Assembly: GCA_903844785.1 (NCBI GenBank)
Contig: CAIMVB010000347.1
Coordinates: 1 to 19,940, forward strand
From: an uncultured Rhodospirillales bacterium
Lineage (GTDB): Bacteria; Pseudomonadota; Alphaproteobacteria; Acetobacterales; Acetobacteraceae
Length of the DNA: 19,940 nt
Direction of reading: 5' to 3'
In this document: piece after piece, positions 1 to 6,728 of the stretch
Position numbering within the stretch: position 1 is the stretch's first letter
How the letters are laid out: each line of letters opens with the position of its first letter
The notes under the pieces: model-generated
Seen by the model: the letters and a program-made list of their open reading frames with translations, nothing else
What the model was told of the DNA's origin: nothing
Database searches by the model: none
Translations under genes and position numbers: made by a program

Positions 1-668
1 ACCTCGCGCGCGGTTGCAATCAGGGTTTGCATCAAGCCAGGTGAGACGCGCTGCGGTGTTGCTTCATCACTGATGAAGCCAGGTTCTTCGCGCAGCGCCT
101 CTGCGCGCCCGCCGGTTTCGGTGCAGGCCGTGGCAATCAGCAATTCCAACGGCACGCCATAAGCGGCGGCGCAGGTTTCAAAAGCGGCACGAAAATCACG
201 CCAGCAGCGCATCGCGGTTTCGGGCTTGCCTGGGCTGCGTGGCGGGGCAACGAAACCTTCCACGCGCAAGCCTTCCGGTGAGAGGCGCCAGCGCCGCGCC
301 CCCTGCCCCACCGGCGGCGCGCTGCCAGCCATCAGGCGCTGGACATAGGGGCCGAGCGCGGCGCGCCATTCCATGGCACCACCAAGCCCGGCTTCGGGTA
401 TTGCCGCACCAGCCAAGGGATGCGGCGCGGCTTCGGGGAAAAGCGCGCTCCAGCTTTGCCGCCCGACAATGCCATCGGCGGCAAAGCCCGGATGGCGCGC
501 CTGCATGCGGCGCTGAAAATCCACAACAGCGCGATGCGTGGCGGGGCCAAAAATCCCATCGGCAGCGCCGGCCAGCGTGCCGGCGCGGATCAAGGCCTGC
601 TGCACGGCGCGCACATCATCACCGCGTTGCAGCGGCAGGCGGAAGGAGAGTTCGCGGGCAATCGCCAT
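1..668 (-). CDS. Peptidoglycan-binding and lysozyme/transglycosylase-like protein, C-terminus cut by window edge
   Basis: This open frame runs off the left edge; 222 codons are visible. Residues about 12-76 form a PG_binding_1-type domain (RGDDVRAVQQAL, then ADGIFGPATHRAVVDFQ, then ADGIVGRQSWSAL), which binds cell-wall peptidoglycan. After a linker, residues about 150-222 resemble the lysozyme/SLT fold. The segment ATACTETGG carries a candidate catalytic Glu184, followed by SPGLMQ at 209-214, like the G-L-M-Q motif of lytic transglycosylases. The start at 668 is supported by a strong AGGAGG seven bases upstream (676-681). No signal peptide is visible, so export would need a partner, as for phage endolysins or secretion-system muramidases. 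It is the third gene of a minus-strand cassette, 17 bases after the lipoprotein gene. The domain calls are by eye; the missing C-terminus prevents assigning an exact glycoside-hydrolase family. Confidence 0.75.
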   Translation of the reverse strand, partial: MAIARELSFRLPLQRGDDVRAVQQALIRAGTLAGAADGIFGPATHRAVVDFQRRMQARHPGFAADGIVGRQSWSALFPEAAPHPLAGAAIPEAGLGGAMEWRAALGPYVQRLMAGSAPPVGQGARRWRLSPEGLRVEGFVAPPRSPGKPETAMRCWRDFRAAFETCAAAYGVPLELLIATACTETGGRAEALREEPGFISDEATPQRVSPGLMQTLIATARE

Positions 669-685
669 GACTGAACCTCCTGATT

Positions 686-1342
686 TCAACGATGACAATC
701 GGTGATGCGCTGTGCACGCAGCGCGGCATCATCAGCCAAGCGCTTGAGCGCCTGATCAGCGGGGTTGAGCGCCAAGCCGCGCCGCGCTTCGGCCAATGCC
801 TCGCGCGCCGCAGCGCAGCGCGCAGCTTCGGTCCCGGCGCTGGGCCGTGCCGCAGCAAGTGCCGCGCGCCCACGCAACAGCGCGCCTTCAGCATCGGCCA
901 GCGGCGCGGCTTCCGTGATAAGTTCACGCGCCGTAGGCGCCGCCATGGCGGGGGGCAGGTTTTCAATGGCGCAAAGCCTGGCCTGGGCGCGGAGCCTTCG
1001 CGCCGGCAGCAACACCTCCCCCGCCGCTTGTTCCGCCGCCTGGGCAGCGCTGGCGGCGCAGGCGAGCAAGCCCACCTCCCGCGCGCTGGCGCCTGGGCAG
1101 GCGGCGCCAGGTGCGCGTTCTGCGAAAGCGAGCCCAAGGCAGGCTTCAGCGCGCATCAGATGCAGGCGCTGGCAGGGCTCAGCCTTACCCGGCGCGCATT
1201 CCGCCACCACGGGTTCAGCGGCAATCGCGGCAAGCTCCCCCGCCGCATGGCGCTTTTGCCAGCGTTCAAGCTGCGCGATGGGCGCATCAATCACGCTGCA
1301 CGCCGCAAGGGCGAATAGTATCAAGGTGATTGGGCGGATCAT
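686..1342 (-). CDS. Predicted lipoprotein of unknown function
   Basis: A 218-residue protein. Its N-terminus is a typical lipoprotein signal: MIRP, a short hydrophobic stretch, then the lipobox LAAC with the modified Cys at position 15. The mature part is Ala/Glu/Arg-rich and looks almost wholly helical. It has several further cysteines (around 49, 57, 68, 83, 95 and 123) and a C-terminal segment like a single tetratricopeptide unit (AREALAEARRGLALNPADQALKRL). I do not recognise a named family. The start overlaps the stop of the preceding membrane-protein gene by 4 bases (ATGA), so the two are probably translationally coupled. The downstream lysozyme-like gene begins 17 bases after its stop. 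The context suggests an envelope-associated helper of the membrane protein and the muramidase; this is inference. Confidence 0.7.
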   Translation of the reverse strand: MIRPITLILFALAACSVIDAPIAQLERWQKRHAAGELAAIAAEPVVAECAPGKAEPCQRLHLMRAEACLGLAFAERAPGAACPGASAREVGLLACAASAAQAAEQAAGEVLLPARRLRAQARLCAIENLPPAMAAPTARELITEAAPLADAEGALLRGRAALAAARPSAGTEAARCAAAREALAEARRGLALNPADQALKRLADDAALRAQRITDCHR

Positions 1343-2892
1343 GGTGTCACCTCCGCCATCAAGGCTACCGGGTCAATCTTTCTATCGCGCAAATGCCCGG
1401 TCAGCATGACCAAGGCTTCAAAAGCCGCGCGCGCTTCGGGCTGGTCAGCGCCTGCCTTGCCGGCGGCCTCCATCAGGCGGTTCACCTGTTCTGGGCTCGG
1501 CAGCAGGCCCGCTTGCGGCGCCAGCGGTGCAAGGGCGGCGGCGATTTTCTCGGCTGAGGCATCACGCGCCGCAAGTTCCGCAAGCAAGGCCGCGCGATAT
1601 TCGGCAAGCCCCGCTTCAAGCTCTGCCAGGCCGCCCGGAAAGCGCTTGGCATCGGCGCCATATTCGGCCCAAAGCCGGCTAGCCGCATCATCTCGGCCAA
1701 TCAGCGCCAGCAGATCAGCGAAAAATCCCGGGCGCGCTTTTATATCCTGAAAGGCGCGGGCGAAGATCGGGCAGGCTTCCAGGCGAAGCTCCGCCGAGCT
1801 TGGCGTGATCAGCCCAGCATCGAAAAGCTGCGGCGCGAAGGGCGCGGCCAACACGCGCGCGCGCCAGCGCTGATATTCCGCCGCGCCAAAATGCCAGCCA
1901 AGGCCGATCACGGTGGCCACTGCGCCAATCGGCCCCAGCGCCGTGCCGGCCGGCAATAGGGAAGCTGCGGCGCGGACAAGGGGCGCCAAGGGCTGAGCGC
2001 CGATCAGCCCGGCCAGGGCATCGCTGGCCTCAGTCAGCCTATCCTCAGCGCCCGGCCCGGCCTTGGCGCCTTCCAGGGCCGCGGCGGCGCGGCGCGCGCG
2101 GGCAAGCGCCGCTTGCGTGCCTTCTGGGATCACCCCTTTCGGTAAAAGCGGGCCGAATTCATCCAAAACCAAGCCGGCGACTTCGATGTGACGCGCAAGG
2201 CCCCCCTTGGTGGCTGCGATTGAGGCAGGCATGGCGGCATCCCGCGCGGCGCTTGCGGCTTTTTGGCGGAGCGCTTCAGCCTCGGCAGCCAAGGCGCCGC
2301 TCGCGCGTTCACGTTCGGCCAATTGTTCGGTGGCGCGGCGGGCCATTTGCGCATCGCCCCCGGTGCTGCGGGTGCCGAAATAGAAGCCAAAAACGCCAGT
2401 GACGATGCCATTCACGTAGCCAGCAATGGCATCGGTCAGGCCAAGCGTTTTGGAAAACAGCAGAAGCGGCAGGCCGATCACGCCGACAATCAGGGCGAGC
2501 AAGGCGCGCACCGTGCCTTCCGGCAGGGCAAGCGGCAGGTCCCTGAGCCCGGCGAGCCTTTCAGGACCAATAGCGGGATTGGCGACCAGCGCGAAACTGC
2601 GCGCCGCGAGCCACCACAGGAAGGCGGCAAAGCCAATGCCGACAAGGAATATCATCACACCTATCAGGGCCGGCAGCCCAGTGGCGCCGGGGGCGGCGAA
2701 GGCAGCAAAAAGCGCCTCCGGCCCCGGCAGGCCCAAGGCCAAAGCGGCACCCAGCACGGCGGAAAGCGCTGCGCCAGTCAGTAGAATACGCAACGGCAGC
2801 CGAATGATTTGCAGTAATTCCAGAGAGATATCGCGCCTCTCGGCGGCGCCTGCCATGTTTTCTTCTGGGATGCTGGGGGCGGAAGGGGGCAT
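1339..2892 (-). CDS. Multi-helix inner-membrane protein with PEGTVRALLAL/FYFGTRS domain and long helical C-terminus
   Basis: A 517-residue protein with no function that I recognise. It has four likely transmembrane helices, at about 33-55, 73-97, 128-148 and 153-174. Between and in helices 3-4 lies a distinctive block: LPEGTVRALLAL at 123-134, then a short loop, then GFYFGTRS at 169-176. After this, residues 180-215 are charged and Ala-rich and look like a coiled coil. A weakly hydrophobic stretch (about 305-335) is followed by a long helical tail. The start at 2892 is supported by GAGG eight bases upstream; an internal Met at codon 13 is less well placed. It heads the cassette with the lipoprotein and lysozyme-like genes. 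A holin-like or secretion-platform role is possible from context only. It could equally be an ordinary membrane protein of unknown role. Confidence 0.7.
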   Translation of the reverse strand: MPPSAPSIPEENMAGAAERRDISLELLQIIRLPLRILLTGAALSAVLGAALALGLPGPEALFAAFAAPGATGLPALIGVMIFLVGIGFAAFLWWLAARSFALVANPAIGPERLAGLRDLPLALPEGTVRALLALIVGVIGLPLLLFSKTLGLTDAIAGYVNGIVTGVFGFYFGTRSTGGDAQMARRATEQLAERERASGALAAEAEALRQKAASAARDAAMPASIAATKGGLARHIEVAGLVLDEFGPLLPKGVIPEGTQAALARARRAAAALEGAKAGPGAEDRLTEASDALAGLIGAQPLAPLVRAAASLLPAGTALGPIGAVATVIGLGWHFGAAEYQRWRARVLAAPFAPQLFDAGLITPSSAELRLEACPIFARAFQDIKARPGFFADLLALIGRDDAASRLWAEYGADAKRFPGGLAELEAGLAEYRAALLAELAARDASAEKIAAALAPLAPQAGLLPSPEQVNRLMEAAGKAGADQPEARAAFEALVMLTGHLRDRKIDPVALMAEVTP

Positions 2893-2921
2893 GGGCGGAC
2901 CTCGGCTTGGCCCAGTTTTTT

Positions 2922-2945
2922 GGTATATTTTTCCTATTTTGTCAA
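2922..2945 (-). promoter_or_regulatory. Candidate promoter of the membrane-protein cassette
   Basis: The 84-base gap between the Asd-like gene and the membrane-protein gene has a markedly AT-rich core (about 2915-2960) in otherwise GC-rich DNA. Read on the minus strand it contains a perfect TTGACA (2940-2945). The best -10-like word, TATACC (2922-2927), is only 12 bases away, shorter than the usual 16-18. At 17 bases spacing the word is CAAAAA, a poor match. A promoter here is plausible but the exact -10 is unresolved. Confidence 0.35.
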
Positions 2946-2976
2946 GGATTTTTTTCTTTGTGACCCAAAGGCATAC

Positions 2977-3984
2977 TCATGCCTTCAGCACCGCCTCCGC
3001 AAGCCGCGCCGCATTCAGCGCTGCCCCCAAGCGCACATCATCACCCACCGCCCATAGCGAAAGCCCCTGTGGCAGGGTCGCATCGCGCCGGATGCGTGAG
3101 ACATAAACCATGTCTTCGCCCACAATCTCGGCCGGGCTCGCATAGCCGCCATCATCGCGCCGATCGAGCAGACTCAAGCCCGGCGCCTTGCGCAGCACCT
3201 CACGCGCATCGCGTTCACTGATGGGGCGATCAAAAGCGATATTCAGCGCCATGCCTAGGCCAAGCATCACTGGCACACGCACGCAGCTTGCACTCACCTG
3301 GATATCGGGATCGAGCAGCTTGCGGATTTCAGCCGCCATCGCCCATTCCTCCCGCGTCGCACCATCGGCCATGAAGCGATCAATATGCGGGATCACGTTG
3401 AAGGCGATCTGCTTCGTGAAATACTGCGCTTCCGGATTGTCATTCACGTAAATTCCGCGGGTTTGGGACCAGAGTTCATCCATCCCCTCCTTCCCCGCGC
3501 CAGAGGCCGGCTGATAGGTCGCGACTACCACGCGCCTGACGCCGGCGGCTTCATGGAGTGGCTTCAGTACCATGGCTAGCATCAGGCTGGCCGGCAGCGG
3601 GCAGGCGATGATCCGCCTTTTGGCAGCGCGCGCCAAAGCTTTGTCATTCACGCCAGCCGCCACCAGGGGCACATCAGCTTCCAGGTGAAACTGGCCGGAA
3701 AGGTCAATCACCATGGCGCCCGCCGCCGCGGCGCGCGGGACTTCCACCGCGGCCAGCTTGGCATCACAGGCGAAAATAGCGAGGTCCGTGCCAGTGAAAT
3801 CAAATCGCGCCACGTCGCGCGTCTTCAGCACGGCTTTTTCACCCCAGGAAATTTCCGCCCCAGCCGCGCGACCCGGGGCAAGCGCCACCATATCCGCCCC
3901 GGCCAGGCTGGTTTCCGCCAGGCAACGCAGGATTTCGCGCCCAACAAGAGACGGCGCGCCAATAACAGCGATGCGGTGAGCCAT
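2977..3984 (-). CDS. Aspartate-semialdehyde dehydrogenase homologue lacking catalytic residues (probable pseudoenzyme)
   Basis: A 335-residue protein that aligns over its full length to aspartate-semialdehyde dehydrogenase (Asd). Shared segments include RRVVVATYQPASGAGKEGMDELW, KQIAFNVIPHIDRFM, CVRVPV, EVLRKAPG and GAALNA. Active-site positions have changed. The family motif ANPNCST reads ACPLPAS (127-133), so the catalytic Cys is Pro131. The GHS motif after CVRVPV reads GLG, so the catalytic His is Leu243. The phosphate-binding Arg of SSxFR is His100, the K of WKM is Ala, and DNLRKG reads DDVRLG. The Rossmann motif GATGxVG reads GAPSLVG. The frame is intact, so it is not a decayed gene. It is unlikely to make aspartate semialdehyde, and a canonical asd is expected elsewhere. 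The start has AAGGA eight bases upstream. Automatic annotation would call it asd; I withhold the symbol. Confidence 0.85.
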   Translation of the reverse strand: MAHRIAVIGAPSLVGREILRCLAETSLAGADMVALAPGRAAGAEISWGEKAVLKTRDVARFDFTGTDLAIFACDAKLAAVEVPRAAAAGAMVIDLSGQFHLEADVPLVAAGVNDKALARAAKRRIIACPLPASLMLAMVLKPLHEAAGVRRVVVATYQPASGAGKEGMDELWSQTRGIYVNDNPEAQYFTKQIAFNVIPHIDRFMADGATREEWAMAAEIRKLLDPDIQVSASCVRVPVMLGLGMALNIAFDRPISERDAREVLRKAPGLSLLDRRDDGGYASPAEIVGEDMVYVSRIRRDATLPQGLSLWAVGDDVRLGAALNAARLAEAVLKA

Positions 3985-4273
3985 GGATCATTCCTTCAAA
4001 CTTGGCGCCCATTTAGCTGCAATTGCGCCCGTGGGACAGAAGCGGCGGAGGGGTACTGGGGCGGGTGGGCTGCCAATCCTGGCGCCCACCCTGGCCGGCC
4101 TCGCCATAACGGCCCTATTCTAGGCAGATGAAAGCCCCAAAATGCGCGCTGCGTGAGGCGCTGAGGGCCTTGCGAGTTTGCCAAAGGCAACCATTTGCGC
4201 CATGCCGGATTTCTGCCGCACTTATCGCGATAATGCGAGGTGCAGCCCTTTCATCTTTCGGGAGCCTTGATTG
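3985..4273. other. Divergent intergenic region between the Asd-like gene and the cytochrome c gene
   Basis: This is the longest non-coding gap in the window (about 290 bases). It must hold divergent start signals for both flanking genes. It contains an 8-base perfect inverted repeat, GGGTGGGC (4063-4070) and GCCCACCC (4084-4091), with a 13-base loop and no T-run, so it is not a terminator. It also holds a 12-base palindrome at 4222-4233 (listed separately). Small open frames here look like shadows. I see no tRNA or other RNA gene. Confidence 0.6.
4222..4234 (+). promoter_or_regulatory. Palindrome overlapping a -10-like hexamer upstream of the cytochrome c gene
   Basis: TTATCGCGATAA (4222-4233) is a perfect 12-base palindrome. 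Its right half plus one base forms GATAAT (4229-4234), a five-of-six match to the -10 consensus, 39 bases before the cytochrome c start. No convincing -35 lies 16-18 bases upstream (CGGATT), which is compatible with an activator-dependent promoter or with a chance -10. The overlap of palindrome and -10 would suit a repressor or activator site. Confidence 0.35.
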
Positions 4274-4657
4274 ATGCGTCGCCTTATCCTTTCTGCCGCC
4301 CTGCTGGCGGGTTTTTCGATCACAGCCCCGGCCTTCGCCCAGGATGCGGATGCCGGCCAGCGCGTGTTCAACCAGTGCCGCGCCTGCCACACCGTTGATA
4401 AGGGTGGGCGCAATGGCGTTGGCCCCAATCTTTGGGGCGTGGTGGGCCGCAAGGCAGCTTCCATTGAAGGCTTCCGCTATTCTGCGAATATGCGGAGCCT
4501 CGCCGAAGGTGGCCTCACCTGGAATGAAGAACGCCTGACCGCTTACCTGACCAATCCGAAGTCTGTGGTGCCGCAGGGTTCCATGTCCTTCGCCGGCCTG
4601 CGTAATGAACAGCAGTTGAAGGACTTGCTCGCCTATCTCGGCAAGCAAAAGGATTGA
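4274..4657 (+). CDS. Small periplasmic class I cytochrome c (c2/cytochrome c family)
   Basis: A 127-residue precursor. Residues 1-22 are a Sec signal peptide (MRRLILSAALLAG...APAFA, cleavage after AFA before QDAD). The mature protein has the haem-binding motif CRACH and, near its end, GSMSFAG, whose Met is the expected second axial ligand, plus the family segments VGPNLWGVVGRKA and YLTNPK. It would be a soluble one-haem electron carrier in the periplasm, passing electrons between respiratory complexes, for example from bc1 to an oxidase. GGGAG at 4260-4264 serves as ribosome-binding site. A TTG directly before the ATG (4271) could add one residue, but ATG is preferred. The gene stands alone, with its own terminator, divergent from the Asd-like gene. 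Confidence 0.93.
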   Translation: MRRLILSAALLAGFSITAPAFAQDADAGQRVFNQCRACHTVDKGGRNGVGPNLWGVVGRKAASIEGFRYSANMRSLAEGGLTWNEERLTAYLTNPKSVVPQGSMSFAGLRNEQQLKDLLAYLGKQKD

Positions 4658-4691
4658 AGCCGGGCGCTGGAAAGCGCTGGCCACAAAGCTG

Positions 4692-4722
4692 CGCCGCCGG
4701 GGCCTTCCCGGCGGCGTTTTTG
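4692..4722 (+). terminator. Rho-independent terminator of the cytochrome c gene
   Basis: A perfect 10-base-pair stem, CGCCGCCGGG (4692-4701) with CCCGGCGGCG (4707-4716), closes a five-base loop (GCCTT) and is followed directly by TTTTTGTTT. It lies 35 bases after the cytochrome stop. The T-run is on the plus strand only, so it serves the cytochrome transcript rather than the converging RraA-like gene, whose stop at 4724 lies just past it. Confidence 0.9.
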
Positions 4723-4723
4723 T

Positions 4724-5410
4724 TTATTTGGCGATGATCCGCGCATTGCCAACAATGGCGCGCATGCGGTCATTCGCCGTCGCCCCGCCTTCCACGGCGG
4801 CAATGGCACGCGCTTCGGCGGCACGCACGGCGGCGAGTTTTTCCAGCACCGCTTCCGCCTGATCCTGCGGCACCACCACCACGCCATCGGCATCGCCCAC
4901 AATGATATCGCCCGGGCGGACATACTGCCCGCCAAGCGTCACCGGCGCGCCGACCACCGCCGGACCATTGGCCGCGGGCGAGGCTGGCATGATGCCGGCG
5001 GCGAAAAGCGGCAGGCGGGACGCGATGATGCCCGCGCGGTCGCGCGCCAGACCATCGGTCACGAAGGCTGCGACACCCTTATTTTGCATCATGCCCGCAA
5101 CCAGATCGCCGATCACGGCGGTGGCGGTATAGGCGTCATTGGCAACCACAATCACATCGCCCGCTTCCGCTTCCAAAAGCGCGCCATAGACGCCAACCAC
5201 ATCGGCGGGATAGGCAAGCGCGGTCAAAGCCGGGCCTACAAATACCGCGTTATCCGGGTCCATCGGCTTGATGCGGTAATCCAGCGCGCCGCGCCCTTCC
5301 ATGGCATCGGCCAGATGCGATGTTTGCGCGCCGCGAAAGGCTTCAATCAGCGCCTTAGAGGGTCGGCGATGGCCACGATGAATGGTGAGCAGCGGGGGAT
5401 TGTCGAGCAT
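4724..5410 (-). CDS. RraA-like / HMG aldolase family protein
   Basis: A 228-residue member of the RraA-like superfamily, which includes class II 4-hydroxy-4-methyl-2-oxoglutarate (HMG) aldolase/oxaloacetate decarboxylase as well as the RNase E inhibitor RraA. The aldolase signature is present: GDLVAGMM (101-108), then VTDGLARD (117-124), where Arg123 would bind substrate and Asp124 the divalent metal, then GDIIVGDADGVVVVP (167-181). Those residues favour an aldolase or decarboxylase acting on a pyruvate-derived acid. RraA proper usually has about 160 residues, so the longer length also argues against RNase E regulation. The start at 5410 has an excellent AAGGAGG six bases upstream (5417-5423); an in-frame start at 5437 is less likely. 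It follows ackA by 57 bases on the same strand. The true substrate is unknown. Confidence 0.87.
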   Translation of the reverse strand: MLDNPPLLTIHRGHRRPSKALIEAFRGAQTSHLADAMEGRGALDYRIKPMDPDNAVFVGPALTALAYPADVVGVYGALLEAEAGDVIVVANDAYTATAVIGDLVAGMMQNKGVAAFVTDGLARDRAGIIASRLPLFAAGIMPASPAANGPAVVGAPVTLGGQYVRPGDIIVGDADGVVVVPQDQAEAVLEKLAAVRAAEARAIAAVEGGATANDRMRAIVGNARIIAK

Positions 5411-5467
5411 GGGGCGCCTCCTTGGGATTTCAGCCATGCTTGCCCGTCATGCGGGGCGCGTAAAGCC

Positions 5468-6676
5468 TTATGCGGCGCTGATAAGTTCCAACGCGTGTTC
5501 GGCGATCATCGCTTCCTCATCGGTGTGTCGGATCAGCACGCGCACGGGATCCCCCGCGCGGCCAATTTCAGGGCGATTGGCGGCATTGGCATCAGGGGCC
5601 AGATTGATCCCAAGAAAGCCAAGCCCCGCGCAAATGCGCGCGCGCAGCCTATGGGCGTTTTCGCCAATGCCTGCGGTGAATACCAGCGCATCAATGCCGC
5701 CAATGGAAGCGGCAAGCGCGCCAATTTCGCGGCGCACGCGAAAGGCGAAATGATCCAAAGCGGCTTCGGCGGCCTCGGTCCCCGCGGCTTCAATTTCGCG
5801 CACATCCTGCGATATGCCGGACATGCCCTTAAGGCCGCTATCGTGATAGAGAAGATGCGCGATTTCGGCTGAATTCATCTTCAAACTATCCAGCATATGC
5901 AGCACCACGCCGGGATCTAGCTGACCGCTGCGCGTGCCCATGGGCACGCCATCCAGCGCGGTAAATCCCATGGTGGTGGCGCGGCTTTGCCCGCCTTCAA
6001 TGGCGCAAAGCGACGCGCCATTTCCAAGATGCGCGACAATCAACCGCGCCTTACCTAGCGCTGCGTCCTCGGCGGCCAGGCGGCGGGCGATATATTCGTA
6101 AGACAGGCCATGAAAGCCGTAGCGCAGGATGCCCTGTTCATAGAAGCGCGGCGGCAGCGCAAAACTGGCAGCCGCATGGCTTTGCGTGCGGTGAAAGGCC
6201 GTATCGAAGCAGGCGATCTGTGCCACACCCGGAAAATGCCGCGCGGCGGCTTCAATCCCCGCGAGATTATGCGGCTGATGCAAGGGCGCGAGCGGCAATA
6301 GGGCACGGAGCTGTGCCATGATCGCAGGCGTGATCAGTACAGGCGAGCTGAGATCCCGCCCGCCATGTACCACGCGATGGCCAATGGCGCGAATGGTCGC
6401 GCCATCAATCAAGGGTTTCAGTGCTTGCAGGATCACCCCAAGCGCGCCTTGATGGTCCTTGGGTGCCTCGGCTTCGGTAAAGCTGCGTTCGGCCAGTTTT
6501 GCGCCCAGTGCGTCACGCAGCGTGAAGCGCGGCGCGGCGCCAATGCCTTCCATCTGGCCATCATGGCGCTGCGCCAAGCCTTGGCCCGTTAAGGCAAAGA
6601 CTGCGAATTTCAGCGAAGATGAACCGGCATTCAGCACCAAAAACGCATCTGTCTTGGCTTGAGGCGACATGGTCAT
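5468..6676 (-). CDS. ackA: Acetate kinase
   Basis: A 402-residue cytoplasmic enzyme that interconverts acetate plus ATP with acetyl phosphate plus ADP. Diagnostic segments are all present: LVLNAGSSSLKF (Asn16), GHRVVHGG (Arg101), CFDTAFH (Asp158), YGFHGLSYEY (His189), AHLGNGASL, MGTRSGQLDP (Arg249) and FTAGIGEN (Glu339). The start at 6676 is preceded by GGAG with six bases of spacing and gives the usual family length; an upstream in-frame extension to 6793 would enter the DUF3047 gene and has no homology. A second ATG two codons later (6670) is also possible. No phosphotransacetylase or phosphoketolase gene is in the window, so its partner must lie elsewhere. Downstream is the RraA-like gene; upstream is the DUF3047 gene, 52 bases away, probably co-transcribed. 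Confidence 0.96.
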   Translation of the reverse strand: MTMSPQAKTDAFLVLNAGSSSLKFAVFALTGQGLAQRHDGQMEGIGAAPRFTLRDALGAKLAERSFTEAEAPKDHQGALGVILQALKPLIDGATIRAIGHRVVHGGRDLSSPVLITPAIMAQLRALLPLAPLHQPHNLAGIEAAARHFPGVAQIACFDTAFHRTQSHAAASFALPPRFYEQGILRYGFHGLSYEYIARRLAAEDAALGKARLIVAHLGNGASLCAIEGGQSRATTMGFTALDGVPMGTRSGQLDPGVVLHMLDSLKMNSAEIAHLLYHDSGLKGMSGISQDVREIEAAGTEAAEAALDHFAFRVRREIGALAASIGGIDALVFTAGIGENAHRLRARICAGLGFLGINLAPDANAANRPEIGRAGDPVRVLIRHTDEEAMIAEHALELISAA

Positions 6677-6728
6677 GCTTGTCTCCACACTTCGTGGCTT
6701 GGGTAATGGCTTGGCCGCCGCCAGGGTT

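Noticed and set aside
686..2892. Prophage origin for the left-hand cassette
   Set aside because: No integrase, capsid, tail, terminase or attachment-site sequence is seen in the window and base composition matches the housekeeping neighbours, so a prophage call is not supported.
4115..4684. Minus-strand open frame antisense to the cytochrome c gene
   Set aside because: It overlaps a clear signal-peptide-bearing cytochrome with CxxCH on the plus strand and has no domain of its own.
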